From Rhodoferax aquaticus (GTDB lineage Bacteria; Pseudomonadota; Gammaproteobacteria; Burkholderiales; Burkholderiaceae_C), in NCBI RefSeq assembly GCF_006974105.1, contig NZ_CP036282.1, forward strand, positions 4,340,001 to 4,404,000: a DNA stretch of 64,000 nt, given 5' to 3'. Both the position numbers and the translations under genes were made by a program. Below, in pieces: positions 44,157 to 56,543 of this stretch. Positions within the stretch are counted from its first letter, which is position 1; each line of letters starts with the position of its first letter. The notes beneath the pieces are model-generated. The model ran no database searches. It was not told the origin of the DNA and saw nothing but the letters and a program-made list of their open reading frames with translations.

Positions 44157-45144
44157 AGGCGGACTCCACAACCGGGAGGTGATCCTTGCACCAACGAATC
44201 ACCAGTTCGGGTATCTCCATCACGTGTGCCGGCGGACGTCCCCGAGGAAAACCAACGTGCCCACCATCACTAGGCTGCCACAGTGTTACATGTCGGCCAA
44301 CGTTTTTCTGAGTAGGTAGGCAAGCCGCAGGCACAAACGGGTCATTTTTCGCGTTGATGACCAAAGTGGGGACTTGAATGTCCTGCATTCTCGGCTTGGC
44401 TGACGCGCGCAACCAATAGTCCTCGGTGTCCTTGAATCCATGCAAAGGTGCCGTGAAGACATTGTCAAATTCGTAAAGCGTCTTTGTGCCCATGAGCTTT
44501 GAACGATCAAAAAGCCCAGGGTGTTGGTTCAGCTTTAGCAGCGCTTTCGGCTTCATCGTGCGTAGGAACATGTTCGTGTACACCCGATTGAAGCCTCGTG
44601 CGATTGCCTGCCCACTTGCGGCCAAGTCCAACGGAGCACTGATGGCAACACAAGCGCTGACGGTATGGGCTGCTTGGTTGCCTTGCTCTTGGGCCCAGCG
44701 CAAAAGGGCATTGCCGCCCAAGGACACACCCACTGCCAAGATGGGGCCTTGGTGTCTTTTTTGTAGCTCTTCCAAGATCCAAGCGATCTCCTGGTGATCC
44801 CCGGAATGATAGGCCCTTGGCCCTTGATTCAACTCACCGCTGCAACCACGAAAGTGAGGGACAGCGAAATCCATTCGATGTGCTCTGGCAACACTGGCAA
44901 ACGCCTCCGCGTAATGGCTTCGGGATGAGCCTTCTAGGCCATGAAATAGGACGAGTAGAACCGAAGGGCGCGGCTCAGTATTCGATAGAGATAGCCAGTC
45001 AACATCAATAAAGTCCCGGTCAGGGGTGTGCCACCGCTGCCGCACGTAAAGGGGTCGATCCCCCACAAATCGGCTTGAAAACAATGCAGGCCAAATGGTT
45101 TGTAAGTTGCCGCCTGGCAGCCAGCAGGGGGCGACATACTTCAT
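44149..45144 (-). CDS. YheT-family alpha/beta hydrolase
   Basis: 331 residues from MKYVAPCWLPGGNLQTIWPAL, the typical YheT N-terminus. FHGLEGSSRSHYA, HFRGCSGELN, the nucleophile AVGVSLGGNALLRW (Ser near 147), NAKNDPF (Asp) and GGHVGF (His) complete the catalytic triad. Probably a cytoplasmic esterase; the substrate is unknown. Confidence 0.9.
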   Translation of the reverse strand: MKYVAPCWLPGGNLQTIWPALFSSRFVGDRPLYVRQRWHTPDRDFIDVDWLSLSNTEPRPSVLLVLFHGLEGSSRSHYAEAFASVARAHRMDFAVPHFRGCSGELNQGPRAYHSGDHQEIAWILEELQKRHQGPILAVGVSLGGNALLRWAQEQGNQAAHTVSACVAISAPLDLAASGQAIARGFNRVYTNMFLRTMKPKALLKLNQHPGLFDRSKLMGTKTLYEFDNVFTAPLHGFKDTEDYWLRASAKPRMQDIQVPTLVINAKNDPFVPAACLPTQKNVGRHVTLWQPSDGGHVGFPRGRPPAHVMEIPELVIRWCKDHLPVVESAYG

Positions 45145-45180
45145 ACAGATGCCCTGCACAGAGGGCCTCGCCCCAAAGAG

Positions 45181-45633
45181 TCAGTGTAGTACCTGGGGAG
45201 TGGGGTCAATTTCATGATGCTCATCTTGCGAGCCGGGACTGGCGTGGTGAACGACCATACGCCAACCCTCAGGGGTTTTTTGATAAACGTTGGTGGCCAA
45301 GACGAAAGCATGAACCAGCCCATCAGGCGTTAGCACTTCAACCCGTTCGAGTACGTGGTGAACAGCGCTGGTCAGCGAATCAACTCTGCGGATAGATTCA
45401 GGACGCGCCGACACAGCACCCGAATGCGCGAAGACGGCTTCGAATGCTGCACGAATGGCGCCAGCTCCGATGACCCTAGGCCCTCCGGGATGGATGCAGG
45501 CAATCTCATCTTCATTTGCCCAGCACGCCATCATTCTCTCGATATCCGCTGACTGCAAAGCTTCATAGAACGCAGCCTCTATCTCGTCTGGACTACCTCC
45601 CAATACAGCGTGTTGGTGTGCGGCTTTTTTCAT
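45181..45633 (-). CDS. NTF2/SnoaL-like fold protein
   Basis: 150 residues. PDEIEAAFYEALQSADIERMMACWANEDEIACIHPGGPRVIGAGAIRAAF is the cone-shaped NTF2-like domain, ending GWRMVVHHASPG. Proteins of this kind are small-molecule binding or isomerase-like; no function can be given. The ATG at 45633 is used because the upstream TTG is weaker. The stop is 36 bp before the YheT start, so it is probably the first gene of that unit. Confidence 0.83.
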   Translation of the reverse strand: MKKAAHQHAVLGGSPDEIEAAFYEALQSADIERMMACWANEDEIACIHPGGPRVIGAGAIRAAFEAVFAHSGAVSARPESIRRVDSLTSAVHHVLERVEVLTPDGLVHAFVLATNVYQKTPEGWRMVVHHASPGSQDEHHEIDPTPQVLH

Positions 45634-45706
45634 GCTCAATGGGTCGTGTGTATCGTGCTATTGTGACTGCTTTAGTAGGAGCGTCTTTTTCATCCGCTGC
45701 GGAAAT

Positions 45707-45733
45707 AAAAAAACCGCCATGAAGGCGGTTTTT
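45707..45733 (-). terminator. Intrinsic terminator of the atp operon
   Basis: AAACCGCC / GGCGGTTT with a 5-nt loop, flanked by A-run and T-run. On the minus strand the stem is followed by TTTTTTT's equivalent (A-run on plus at 45707-45713). It lies 16 bp after atpC. Confidence 0.9.
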
Positions 45734-45748
45734 GGAATGGAGAAAACG

Positions 45749-46165
45749 TTACTTCTTTGCTCGAAATTTACGCAATGCGGCTATCTGAGCAGCCATGACG
45801 GCGAGCTCAGACTGAGCACGCGCTATATCGAGCTCACCTTTGGCGTTCTTGAGGGCTTCTTCTGCAGCCATCTTGGCCGCGTTGGCCTTTTCTTCGTCCA
45901 AGTCCTTGCCGCGAATGGCTGTATCGGACAGCACTGTGACGCAGTTTGGCTGAACTTCCAACAAACCACCAGCCACAAAGACAAACTCTTCGCTGCCGTC
46001 GGCCTTCTCGATCCGCACTGATCCCGCCTTAATGCGTGTAATCAATGGTGTGTGGCGAGGGTAAATGCCAAGTTCTCCGGCCTCTCCAGGCAAGGCCACG
46101 AATCTGGCTTCACCTGAAAAGATCGACTCCTCCGCACTGACCACATCAACGTGGATGGTGTTCAT
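45749..46165 (-). CDS. atpC: ATP synthase F1 subunit epsilon
   Basis: 138 residues. N-terminal beta sandwich ([39 protein letters not shown]...[16 protein letters not shown]) and C-terminal helical hairpin ([28 protein letters not shown]). It couples the gamma rotor to the c-ring and can inhibit ATP hydrolysis. It is the last gene of the operon, 12 bp after atpD. Confidence 0.97.
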   Translation of the reverse strand: MNTIHVDVVSAEESIFSGEARFVALPGEAGELGIYPRHTPLITRIKAGSVRIEKADGSEEFVFVAGGLLEVQPNCVTVLSDTAIRGKDLDEEKANAAKMAAEEALKNAKGELDIARAQSELAVMAAQIAALRKFRAKK

Positions 46166-46177
46166 TTTGGACCTTGC

Positions 46178-47605
<1,428 letters not shown>

Positions 47606-48496
47606 TTAAACGGCCGCCGCACCCGCCACGATTTCCGAAAGCTCTTTCGTAATCGCCGCTTGACGCGTTTTGTTGTAGACCAACTTGAGTTCTGCTATGA
47701 CGCTGCCTGCGTTGTCGGTGGCAGACTTCATAGCAACCATGCGGGCTGACTGCTCTGACGCCATATTTTCCGCTACGGCTTGGTAGACCAATGCTTCTAC
47801 GTAACGGACTAGCAATTGGTCAATGACCGCCTGCGGGTCTGGTTCATAGATGTAGTCCCAGCTATGCTTAGCACCAGTTGCTGCTTCATCTGCTTTGGCG
47901 TCGGCTTGCATAGCACTTGCAGACAACGGTAGCAACTGCTGCACCACGGGTTCCTGCTTCATCGTATTGATGAATCGCGTATAGCAAAGATACACAGAGT
48001 TGACTTCGCCTCGTGTATAGGCGTCGAGCAACACCTTAACTGGACCAATCAGCTTCTCGAGATGTGGCGTATCACCCAACTGAGTTGCGTGAGACACCAC
48101 TTTTGCACCAATACGATTCAAAAAGCCGAAGCCTTTATTTCCGATAGCGATAGCTTGTGTGGAGACACCTTCAGCCTGCAAATCGCGCAGCTTGTTAGTT
48201 ACGCCTCGCAAAACATTGGTGTTCATCCCGCCGCATAGGCCCTTATCCGTAGTCACCACAATCATGCCTGCTGACTTAGCGTCATTAGTGACCATGAAAG
48301 GGTGGACATACTCAGGGTTGGCTTGACCCAAGTTGGCTGCAATATTGCGAATCTTCTCGCTGTAAGGCCGGGCCGCACGCATGCGGTCCTGCGCCTTGCG
48401 CATTTTGCTCGCGGCAACCATCTCCATGGCTTTTGTGATCTTCTTGGTGTTTTCCACCGATTTGATCTTGCCGCGTATTTCCTTACCTGCTGCCAT
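47606..48496 (-). CDS. atpG: ATP synthase F1 subunit gamma
   Basis: 296 residues, the rotor shaft. The N-terminal coiled-coil helix is [50 protein letters not shown] motif ([11 protein letters not shown]) follows; the C-terminal helix ends [27 protein letters not shown]. It lies 24 bp upstream of atpD. Confidence 0.97.
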   Translation of the reverse strand: MAAGKEIRGKIKSVENTKKITKAMEMVAASKMRKAQDRMRAARPYSEKIRNIAANLGQANPEYVHPFMVTNDAKSAGMIVVTTDKGLCGGMNTNVLRGVTNKLRDLQAEGVSTQAIAIGNKGFGFLNRIGAKVVSHATQLGDTPHLEKLIGPVKVLLDAYTRGEVNSVYLCYTRFINTMKQEPVVQQLLPLSASAMQADAKADEAATGAKHSWDYIYEPDPQAVIDQLLVRYVEALVYQAVAENMASEQSARMVAMKSATDNAGSVIAELKLVYNKTRQAAITKELSEIVAGAAAV

Positions 48497-48525
48497 GAAT
48501 GACTCCTTGTGTCTTCAGGTGCGGA

Positions 48526-50079
48526 TCAGGCAAAAGACTTTTTGAACGCGGTGGCTGCAGCAGTCAACTCAGCTTCGGCGTCCTTGTCCATCGCTTTGTT
48601 CGCTTCTAACTTGGCCAACAAAGCTGCGTGCTTGTCTTTGAGGTAAGCGTGCAAACCATGTTCGAACGCCAATACGCGTTTGACTTCGATGTCGTCCATA
48701 AAGCCTTTATTGACCGCGAACAGCGTCGCGCCCATCAAGCTGACTGGTAGCGGGCTGTATTGCGCCTGCTTCAGCAACTCAGTAACACGCGCACCACGAT
48801 CGAGCTGCTTGCGTGTGGACTCGTCCAAATCAGACGCGAATTGAGCAAAAGCAGCTAACTCACGGTACTGCGCCAAGTCAGTACGGATACCACCGGACAA
48901 GTTCTTAATCAACTTGGTTTGAGCAGCGCCACCAACGCGGGAAACGGAGATACCAGCATTAATAGCGGGGCGGATACCTGCGTTGAATAGTGACGTTTCC
49001 AAGAAGATCTGGCCGTCTGTGATCGAGATCACGTTGGTTGGAACGAATGCGGATACGTCACCAGCTTGCGTTTCAATAATTGGCAGTGCGGTCAAGGAAC
49101 CAGACTTGCCTTTTACTTCACCTTTGGTGAATGCTTCAACATAGTCGGGGTTCACGCGAGCAGCACGTTCCAACAAACGGCTATGCAAATAGAAAACGTC
49201 GCCTGGATATGCTTCACGACCTGGTGGGCGACGCAACAGCAACGAAACTTGACGATACGCCACCGCTTGTTTAGACAAATCGTCGTACACGATCAACGCG
49301 TCTTCACCACGGTCACGGAAGTACTCGCCCATCGTGCAACCAGAGTAGGCGGACACGTACTGCATCGCTGCAGATTCGGATGCGGTAGCAGCCACAACGA
49401 TGGTGTATTCCATCGCGCCAGCTTGCTCCAAAGCGCGAACGACGTTCTTTACGGATGACGCTTTTTGACCAATCGCCACGTAGACGCAGGTCATGTTCTG
49501 ACCCTTTTGGTTGATGATGGCGTCAATCGCTACGGCAGTCTTGCCGGTTTGACGGTCGCCAATGATCAATTCACGTTGGCCACGGCCTACAGGCACCATG
49601 GAGTCGATAGACTTCAAACCTGTTTGCATGGGCTGGCTAACGGACTGGCGGGCGATAACGCCAGGAGCCACCTTCTCGATGACATCAGTCATCTTGGCGT
49701 TGATCGGGCCTTTTCCGTCGATGGGTTGACCCAAGGCGTTTACTACGCGACCTTTGAGCTCGGGTCCAACTGGAACTTCCAAAATACGGCCCGTGCACTT
49801 GACGGTGTCGCCTTCAGAAATGTGCTCGTAAGCGCCCAAAATAACGGCACCTACGGAGTCGCGCTCCAAATTCAAAGCCAAGCCGTAGCTAGGCTGTCCG
49901 TCAGCGTCAGCGGGAAACTCAAGCATTTCGCCCTGCATTACATCGGACAAACCGTGTACGCGGCAAATTCCGTCTGTTACAGATACGACAGTACCTTCAT
50001 TCCGAATATTGGAACTGCCAGACAGTCCCTCAATACGGCTCTTGATTAGTTCAGAAATCTCTGCGGGATTGAGTTGCAT
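48526..50079 (-). CDS. atpA: ATP synthase F1 subunit alpha
   Basis: 517 residues, full length. Walker [16 protein letters not shown], arginine finger in the VSRVGGAAQ region, [11 protein letters not shown] and [23 protein letters not shown]. It starts [19 protein letters not shown], 29 bp before atpG and 49 bp after atpH. Confidence 0.98.
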   Translation of the reverse strand: MQLNPAEISELIKSRIEGLSGSSNIRNEGTVVSVTDGICRVHGLSDVMQGEMLEFPADADGQPSYGLALNLERDSVGAVILGAYEHISEGDTVKCTGRILEVPVGPELKGRVVNALGQPIDGKGPINAKMTDVIEKVAPGVIARQSVSQPMQTGLKSIDSMVPVGRGQRELIIGDRQTGKTAVAIDAIINQKGQNMTCVYVAIGQKASSVKNVVRALEQAGAMEYTIVVAATASESAAMQYVSAYSGCTMGEYFRDRGEDALIVYDDLSKQAVAYRQVSLLLRRPPGREAYPGDVFYLHSRLLERAARVNPDYVEAFTKGEVKGKSGSLTALPIIETQAGDVSAFVPTNVISITDGQIFLETSLFNAGIRPAINAGISVSRVGGAAQTKLIKNLSGGIRTDLAQYRELAAFAQFASDLDESTRKQLDRGARVTELLKQAQYSPLPVSLMGATLFAVNKGFMDDIEVKRVLAFEHGLHAYLKDKHAALLAKLEANKAMDKDAEAELTAAATAFKKSFA

Positions 50080-50128
50080 GGCTCTTTCCTTCTTTCGTTA
50101 GTTGGGCTGATAGCGGGAGGCACAAAGC

Positions 50129-50659
50129 CTACGCTGTCAAAGCCACTTTCATTTGTTGCAAACGGGCTTTGACGGAGGAGTCTAAGACTTCGTCACCCAC
50201 CACCACACGAACACCACCAATCAGCTCTGGCTGGAGTTCGACGGTCACATTGAGCTTACGGCCAAAACGCTTCTCAAGCGTAGTGGTCAAGTTGTTCAAC
50301 TCCGCGGCATCAATGGCGAACGCACTGAAGACAGTAGCATCGGATGCGCCACTGTGGGCATTCACCAAACCGCGAAACTGATCGGCAATTTCCGGCAAAA
50401 CCGCCAGACGCCCATTCTGAATTACCGTTAGCAAAAAATTCTTTGCCATGGGAGGCAAAGAGTCTTTTGCAATGTTGGCGATTACGTCAAACACCTGTTC
50501 GGCATTGACATTGGGCCTGGCTGCAAACTCTTGCAGTTGCGCATTGAGCGCGACTGCCTTCAGAGTTTCCACCCAAGCCACAGCACCCTGTAGATCCGCA
50601 GCAGTTGCTTTGAACAAAGCGTCTGCATAGGGCCGGGCGATGGTGGCAAGTTCAGCCAT
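50129..50659 (-). CDS. atpH: ATP synthase F1 subunit delta
   Basis: 176 residues. [15 protein letters not shown] at the N-terminus, a six-helix domain, and the C-terminal [26 protein letters not shown] typical of OSCP/delta. It joins F1 to the peripheral stalk. Confidence 0.96.
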   Translation of the reverse strand: MAELATIARPYADALFKATAADLQGAVAWVETLKAVALNAQLQEFAARPNVNAEQVFDVIANIAKDSLPPMAKNFLLTVIQNGRLAVLPEIADQFRGLVNAHSGASDATVFSAFAIDAAELNNLTTTLEKRFGRKLNVTVELQPELIGGVRVVVGDEVLDSSVKARLQQMKVALTA

Positions 50660-50668
50660 AGTTCCCTC

Positions 50669-51139
50669 TTACAGCTCAGTGGCCAAACGGCCTAGCAAGT
50701 CAGCATGTACGGCTGGATTGACCTCTTTACGAAGAATCTGCTCAGCACCCTTAACGGCCAGCGCAGCAACTTGCTCGCGCAATGCTTCACGGGCTTTCAC
50801 AGACTGCTGTTCAGCTTCGGCTTTGGCAGCAGCAATAATTTTGTTGCCTTCTTCAATCGCCTTTGCCTTGGCTTCTTCAACGATGGCTTGACCACGACGC
50901 TCAGCATCAGCCAACCGTGTAGCGGTTTCGTTTCTTGAAGTTGCCAACTCAGCCTCAACGCGCTTGTTAGCGCTAGCGAGTTCCGATTTAGCTTTGTCTG
51001 CAGCGGCCAAGCCTTCTGCAATTTTCTGGGCCCGCTCGTCCAACGCTTTGGTTATGGGTGGCCACACGAATTTCATCGTGAACCACACCAAGATACCAAA
51101 CACGACGGCCTGCAGGAACAGTGTCGAGTTAATGTTCAC
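50669..51139 (-). CDS. atpF: ATP synthase F0 subunit b
   Basis: 156 residues: a single N-terminal membrane helix ([25 protein letters not shown]) and a long charged coiled coil ([26 protein letters not shown]). It dimerises as the stator stalk. It lies 35 bp after atpE. Confidence 0.96.
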   Translation of the reverse strand: MNINSTLFLQAVVFGILVWFTMKFVWPPITKALDERAQKIAEGLAAADKAKSELASANKRVEAELATSRNETATRLADAERRGQAIVEEAKAKAIEEGNKIIAAAKAEAEQQSVKAREALREQVAALAVKGAEQILRKEVNPAVHADLLGRLATEL

Positions 51140-51174
51140 GGTCTATTCCTTCTCTAGCGTGAAGGGGCCGCTGA

Positions 51175-51432
<258 letters not shown>

Positions 51433-51472
51433 CTAATTAAGAAAAGAAAAAAGAAACCGGGGAAAAGTTACA

Positions 51473-52354
51473 TCAGTGTGCGTCGTGCGCTTGACCTGTG
51501 TAGATCAGCGTCAACATCATAAAGATGAAGGCTTGCAAAGTGATCACCAGGATATGGAACAGTGTCCATACGGTTCCGGCGATGATGTGACCGATGGCCA
51601 ATCCAACACCAGTTGCCGACAGTGCCCAGCCGCCACCCATCAAGGCGATCAACATAAACACCAACTCACCTGCAAACATATTGCCAAACAACCGCATACC
51701 GTGAGACACCGTCTTAGCAAGGTACTCGATCATTTGCATCAAGAAGTTAATGGGATACAGAGCCCAATGGTCGCCAAAAGGCGCTGCAATCAACTCATGC
51801 GCCCAGCCACCCAATCCCTTGATCTTGATGTTGTAGAACACGCAAATCAACAAAACCGAACAAGAAAGGCCCAAAGTGGTTGAGAGGTCTGCAGTAGGCA
51901 CGACGCGCATGTAGTCTGTGAAACCCATTGCAGGGCCGGCGGCATGCCAAATCTGCGGAATCAAGTCCACAGGCAGCATGTCCATCGCGTTCATCAAGAA
52001 TATCCAAACAAACACGGTCAACGCCAGTGGAGAGATCAGCTTACGACTTTTAGCGTTATGAATGACGCCCTTCGCCTGGTTCTCAACCATTTCCGACAAA
52101 AGCTCAACAGCCGCTTGGAAGCGACCAGGCACGCCCGACGTTGCTTTACGAGCTGCGCTCCACAGCACCAAACATCCCACGATGCCAAGCACCACAGAAA
52201 AGAACACCGAATCTAAGTTAAAGACACTGAAATCGACAATACTCGTTTGCTTGACGCTTTCAAAGTCGAAGTTCTTTTGCAGATGCTGCAAATGATGCTG
52301 GATGTACTCTCCAGCTGAGGGGGCATGTGTTCCAGCGCTTTCAGTTGCAGACAT
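51473..52354 (-). CDS. atpB: ATP synthase F0 subunit a
   Basis: 293 residues with about six membrane helices. The essential Arg is in SHGMRLFGNMFAGELVF. The N-terminal periplasmic part is SAGEYIQHHLQHLQKNFDF, and NAMDMLPVDLIPQI and GHWALYPINFLMQMIEYLAK are conserved. It forms the half channels facing the c-ring. Confidence 0.97.
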   Translation of the reverse strand: MSATESAGTHAPSAGEYIQHHLQHLQKNFDFESVKQTSIVDFSVFNLDSVFFSVVLGIVGCLVLWSAARKATSGVPGRFQAAVELLSEMVENQAKGVIHNAKSRKLISPLALTVFVWIFLMNAMDMLPVDLIPQIWHAAGPAMGFTDYMRVVPTADLSTTLGLSCSVLLICVFYNIKIKGLGGWAHELIAAPFGDHWALYPINFLMQMIEYLAKTVSHGMRLFGNMFAGELVFMLIALMGGGWALSATGVGLAIGHIIAGTVWTLFHILVITLQAFIFMMLTLIYTGQAHDAH

Positions 52355-52379
52355 GTGTCACCAATAAATGTTTCAAAAA

Positions 52380-52871
52380 TTACCGAATTGCTGACACTGG
52401 GTCGCTTGGTCGCAGCCACACGGCCAACCAATACACCTTCAATGTCACCACAAACCCGGCCACAAGGGCCAGCCAATTCAACCCAACTACCAACTGCGGC
52501 GCCGCAAACAACATTGCAACAGTCAACAAAATCTTTGCCAATTCCCAAACCACGAAATTAGTGATTGCGGAACCCTGCTCACCCTTACGCACCGCCCGTT
52601 GCAAGCCACGCACAAACACGGCGGTCGGCATTATCACCGCTATAGCTCCATACGCAACAGATGCAGCCACCAGCAAATCCGAATAAATGCCATAAGACAC
52701 CATTGAAATCACCAGACCGACCACCACCTGCAAACCAACCACCATCCAAGGTGATTGCTTAGGCTGCTTCGCAACCAACTGCTGCACTTCCTGCGCCGTC
52801 AAAACCTTGATTGGCGCCTCTCGCTCCTCAGACTCGTCATTTGCACCAAAAGTGTTGGGGACGGTCATCAT
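52380..52871 (-). CDS. atpI: ATP synthase subunit I
   Basis: 163 residues. A hydrophilic N-terminal stretch precedes four hydrophobic segments (WMVVGLQVVVGLVISMVSYGIYS, LVAASVAYGAIAVIMPTAVFV, and two more). AtpI helps c-ring assembly. The start is the first of two adjacent ATGs at 52871. It is the first gene of the operon. Confidence 0.88.
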   Translation of the reverse strand: MMTVPNTFGANDESEEREAPIKVLTAQEVQQLVAKQPKQSPWMVVGLQVVVGLVISMVSYGIYSDLLVAASVAYGAIAVIMPTAVFVRGLQRAVRKGEQGSAITNFVVWELAKILLTVAMLFAAPQLVVGLNWLALVAGFVVTLKVYWLAVWLRPSDPVSAIR

Positions 52872-52912
52872 TGCGTTCGGAATGTTACAAGCGTATAGCC
52901 ACAAAGCCTCTG

Positions 52913-52941
52913 ATTATACGTAGAAACCCGCCCAGATTGAA
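52913..52941 (-). promoter_or_regulatory. Candidate promoter of the atp operon
   Basis: On the minus strand TATAAT (52918-52913) with TTCAAT 17 bp upstream (52941-52936). Start near 52906, about 35 nt before atpI. The -10 is a perfect match; the -35 is weak. Confidence 0.5.
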
Positions 52942-52985
52942 ATCGAGCGTAGCGATTATCCCCAAATGGGGCATGGTTGCGCACC

Positions 52986-54476
52986 CTAATGGGTCGCCTG
53001 TGCTACGGCATGCTCCCACTGCAACATGCGCTCAGCCACCCGAGCACTCGGCAGATTGGGCTCAAACTTGCGCTCTACCTGCCAGAGCTGACTCAACTGT
53101 TCGCAGCTATGAAACACCCCGGTGGAGAGTCCCGCCAAATAGGCGGCTCCCAAAGCGGTCGTTTCCGTGGTCTCGGGCCGCACCACCGGAATGCCTAGCA
53201 GGTCTGCCTGAAATTGCATAAGGAAGTCGTTGCCGCTCGCGCCGCCGTCCACGCGGAGCTCCCGCACTGCAGCGCCGTTGGCAGCACTCAGATCGCGGCC
53301 CATTGCGTTCAATAGGGCAGCGCTCTGAAACGCAATGCTTTCCAATGCGGCGCGGGCAATATGCGCCACCGTGCTCCCCCGCGTCAGTCCAGTAATGGTC
53401 CCTCGTGCATCGGGCTTCCAGTATGGCGCACCCAGTCCCGTAAAGGCCGGCACTACGACAACGCCACCGGAGTCTGGAACGCTTTCCGCCAAAGCTTGGA
53501 CCTCATCGCTCGTCTTAATCGCATGTAGACCATCGCGCAACCATTGCACGACAGCGCCCCCAACAAAGACACTCCCCTCAATGGCGAACTCAGGCGTAAG
53601 ACTTACCTGTGCCGCGCTTGTGGTGATCAGCCCGTTGCCTGACGTCTGAAACTCAGAGCCGGTGTGCATCAACATGAAGCATCCCGTGCCATAGGTGTTC
53701 TTCACCATTCCGGCCTTGAAACAAGCTTGCCCGAAGAGCGCACTTTGCTGATCTCCGGCGACACCACCGATACGCACTGGATGACCCAGCACATCCGGAT
53801 GGATTTCACCAAATAGAGAACTGGAAGGCTGCACTTTGGGCATCATGCTTGCGGGAATACCAAGTTCTTTTAGCAGGTCGGCATCCCACGTGTTCGTGTG
53901 CACGTTAAACAGCATGGTGCGGGACGCATTACTCACATCAGTAGCATGAACCTTTCCTTTGGTGAGTTGCCACATCAGCCAACAATCTACCGTTCCGAAC
54001 GCCAACTCGCCTGCATCCGCCAAACCTCTTGCGCCTGCCACGTTATCCAAAATCCACTTCAGCTTGGTTCCGGAGAAATAGGCGTCTACCAAGAGCCCAG
54101 TTTTGGCCTGTATCGTGCCCGCCAGACCCCGCTCTCTAAGCTCAACGCACGTGGGCTCTGCCCGGCGATCCTGCCAAACAATGGCATGGTGAATGGGCGC
54201 GCCGGTCAGACGATTCCACACCACGGTAGTCTCGCGTTGATTGGTAATGCCAATCGCGCTAACCTGTGCAGCAGTGATCCCGGCCTTCAAAAGCGCCTCG
54301 CGCGCGGTTGATACCTGCGTTCTCCAGATCTCCAGTGGATCATGCTCCACCCATCCGGGCTGAGGGTACATCTGCGGCAGCTCCAACTGCGCGTGGGCAA
54401 CGGTTCGACCCTGCGCATCAAACACTATGCTGCGCGAACTGGAGGTGCCTTGGTCTAGGGCTAAGAGGTATGTCAT
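52986..54476 (-). CDS. glpK: Glycerol kinase
   Basis: 496 residues, FGGY family. [17 protein letters not shown] at the N-terminus, [15 protein letters not shown], and the C-terminal [27 protein letters not shown] with [10 protein letters not shown]. It phosphorylates glycerol to sn-glycerol 3-phosphate in the cytoplasm. It lies 76 bp after glpR on the same strand, so they are probably one operon, divergent from the glycerol importer. Confidence 0.97.
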   Translation of the reverse strand: MTYLLALDQGTSSSRSIVFDAQGRTVAHAQLELPQMYPQPGWVEHDPLEIWRTQVSTAREALLKAGITAAQVSAIGITNQRETTVVWNRLTGAPIHHAIVWQDRRAEPTCVELRERGLAGTIQAKTGLLVDAYFSGTKLKWILDNVAGARGLADAGELAFGTVDCWLMWQLTKGKVHATDVSNASRTMLFNVHTNTWDADLLKELGIPASMMPKVQPSSSLFGEIHPDVLGHPVRIGGVAGDQQSALFGQACFKAGMVKNTYGTGCFMLMHTGSEFQTSGNGLITTSAAQVSLTPEFAIEGSVFVGGAVVQWLRDGLHAIKTSDEVQALAESVPDSGGVVVVPAFTGLGAPYWKPDARGTITGLTRGSTVAHIARAALESIAFQSAALLNAMGRDLSAANGAAVRELRVDGGASGNDFLMQFQADLLGIPVVRPETTETTALGAAYLAGLSTGVFHSCEQLSQLWQVERKFEPNLPSARVAERMLQWEHAVAQATH

Positions 54477-54552
54477 GAAGTATGGATGGAAAGTTCAGTA
54501 GGGCAAAAACTTGGGCGCAGGAGTGCGGTTAACAAATCGAGCGAAGCATTCA

Positions 54553-55317
54553 TTACCGCGCGACATCGAGGCGGACTTGGGCTTCCGTCAATAGCGCTGG
54601 AAACGGCTCGGGAGGCTCGGCGTCGGTAAACAAACGGTCAATCTGAGACAGGCGCGCCACCTCCACCATGGCGGGCCGATTGAACTTACTCGCATCCGCC
54701 GCCAACCACACCTCTCGGGCGTGGGACATGATGGTCTGGGACACCTTCACCTCGCGGTAATCGTAGTCACGCAAGGTGCCATCGGCCTCAATGCCGGAGA
54801 TGCCAATCAGCGCAATGTCCACCTTGAACTGACGAATGAAGTCGACCGCCGCCTCTCCCACGATGCCTTGATCCAACCCGCGGACCACGCCACCGACCAC
54901 GATCACTTCACTCCGAGGATTGGCACTCAGAATGGATGCCACATTGAGATTGTTCGTAATCACCCGCAGACCTGTGTGCTTGAGCAGCGCCCGGGCGATC
55001 GCCTCCGTGGTCGTACCGATGTTCAAGATCAAAGAGCAATCATTGGGCACAGCGTCCGCAATGCACCGCGCAATGCGCTGCTTGCCCTCGGCGTGCAAGC
55101 TCTCTCGCTGTTGATGGGCAATGTTCTCCACCGTAGAGCTCGGCACCCTCACTCCCCCGTGAAATCTCGCGAGCAAGCCCTCATCGGCCAAGCGCTGCAC
55201 ATCCCGACGGACGGTTTGCAGAGTAACGCCCAGCGTCTCGGCCAACTGCTCAACGGTCACCGCCCCCTTGTCTTGCACGACTGATAGCAATGTGAGTTGG
55301 CGTGGGTTGGTTTTCAT
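54553..55317 (-). CDS. glpR: DeoR-family repressor of glycerol metabolism
   Basis: 254 residues from MKTNPRQLTLLSVVQDKG. N-terminal winged HTH (VTVEQLAETLGVTLQTVRRDVQRLADEGLL, the DeoR signature) and C-terminal DeoRC sensor domain (INIGTTTEAIARALL, VVGGVVRGLDQGIVGEAA, GISGIEADGTL). In glp systems the ligand is glycerol 3-phosphate. Divergent from glpS; probably represses both directions. Confidence 0.9.
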   Translation of the reverse strand: MKTNPRQLTLLSVVQDKGAVTVEQLAETLGVTLQTVRRDVQRLADEGLLARFHGGVRVPSSTVENIAHQQRESLHAEGKQRIARCIADAVPNDCSLILNIGTTTEAIARALLKHTGLRVITNNLNVASILSANPRSEVIVVGGVVRGLDQGIVGEAAVDFIRQFKVDIALIGISGIEADGTLRDYDYREVKVSQTIMSHAREVWLAADASKFNRPAMVEVARLSQIDRLFTDAEPPEPFPALLTEAQVRLDVAR

Positions 55318-55356
55318 TTTTGTATTTTGCCGTGGAGAAACAATGCAATCCAACTT

Positions 55357-55423
55357 TAAAACGAATCAAAAAGAACTTTTATAGGGTAATTACCAACACG
55401 AAAGGAAATAAAACGAACAATAA
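55357..55423. promoter_or_regulatory. Candidate GlpR operator pair (TAAAACGAA repeats, 52 bp apart)
   Basis: TAAAACGAA occurs at 55357-55365 and again at 55409-55417, exactly 52 bp apart (about five helical turns), and the palindrome GGTAATTACC (55385-55394) lies between them. DeoR-type proteins commonly bind such direct repeats. All three lie in the 151-bp glpR/glpS intergenic region. Confidence 0.5.
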
Positions 55424-55468
55424 TGAATTCAAAAGATCACAAAACAAACAGAAAGAAAAAGGCAAGCG

Positions 55469-56542
55469 ATGCAGCTAACACTTGAAGGCATCAGCAAAAA
55501 GGTCGGCCCCCAAACTTGGCTCTACAACATGGACATCGCCCCTCGCAGCGGCGCAGTCACAGTTTTGCTGGGTGCCACACAAGCTGGTAAGACCACCCTC
55601 ATGCGGGTGATGGCCGGGCTGGATGCGCCCACCTCAGGAAGCGTCAAAGTGGATGGCGTGGATGTCGTTGGAGTCCCAGTGCGCCAGCGCAATGTCTCCA
55701 TGGTCTATCAACAGTTCATCAACTACCCGTCGCTCAAAGTGCGCGACAACATCGCCTCGCCCTTGAAACTGCGCGGGGAACAAAACATTGAAAAACGCGT
55801 ACGCGAGTTGGCAGAAAAGCTGCACATTGAGATGTTCCTTGACCGCTACCCTGCGGAACTATCTGGCGGGCAACAACAACGCGTGGCGCTGGCACGCGCC
55901 TTGGCAAAAGGCGCACCTTTGATGCTGCTGGACGAACCTTTGGTCAACCTCGACTACAAATTACGCGAAGAACTGCGTGACGAGCTCACTGCCCTTTTTG
56001 CTGCTGGCAACTCGACCGTGATCTACGCAACCACAGAGCCTGGAGAAGCTCTGCTCTTAGGGGGTTACACCGCTGTCATGGATGCCGGTGAGCTCCTGCA
56101 GTACGGCCCAACCTCCGAGGTATTTCATGCGCCCAAATCATTGCGCGTAGCCAGGGCTTTCAGTGACCCGCCCATGAACTTAATCGAGGCCAGTCGCACG
56201 GGCGCTGGACTGCAACTCGCCAACGGACCGCAACTCCGCTTGGCACTGCCAGCACGCCCCTCACCTGCTCTCACTGTCGGCATGCGCGCAAGCGCCTTGC
56301 ACACCGAATCCATGGAAGGAGACGTGGCGCTGCAAGGCAAGGTGGAGTTAGCAGAAATCTCTGGAACGGACACCTTTGTGCACTTTGAAACGGCGTTGGG
56401 CGAGCTTGTAGCCCAACTGACAGGCGTGCATCACTTCGACCTCGGTGAATCCGTCACCTTTTACTTCAACCCCGCCCACATCTACGTATTTGATGCTGAG
56501 GGCTTGCTGCTTTTGGCCCCCGTGCGCGGCAAAGGACGCTGA
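55469..56542 (+). CDS. glpS: Glycerol ABC importer ATPase GlpS
   Basis: 357 residues, MalK/UgpC-type. Walker A GATQAGKT (35-42), signature LSGGQ (131-135) and Walker B LMLLDEP (151-157) are intact. The H-loop histidine is replaced: YATTEPGEA aligns with the usual YVTHDQVEA, giving Thr at 189. A TOBE-like C-terminal domain follows (about 240-350). With GlpT it forms the ATPase of the GlpSTPQV glycerol importer described in Rhizobium leguminosarum. It is first in the operon, 151 bp from divergent glpR. Confidence 0.9.
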   Translation: MQLTLEGISKKVGPQTWLYNMDIAPRSGAVTVLLGATQAGKTTLMRVMAGLDAPTSGSVKVDGVDVVGVPVRQRNVSMVYQQFINYPSLKVRDNIASPLKLRGEQNIEKRVRELAEKLHIEMFLDRYPAELSGGQQQRVALARALAKGAPLMLLDEPLVNLDYKLREELRDELTALFAAGNSTVIYATTEPGEALLLGGYTAVMDAGELLQYGPTSEVFHAPKSLRVARAFSDPPMNLIEASRTGAGLQLANGPQLRLALPARPSPALTVGMRASALHTESMEGDVALQGKVELAEISGTDTFVHFETALGELVAQLTGVHHFDLGESVTFYFNPAHIYVFDAEGLLLLAPVRGKGR

Positions 56543-56543
56543 T

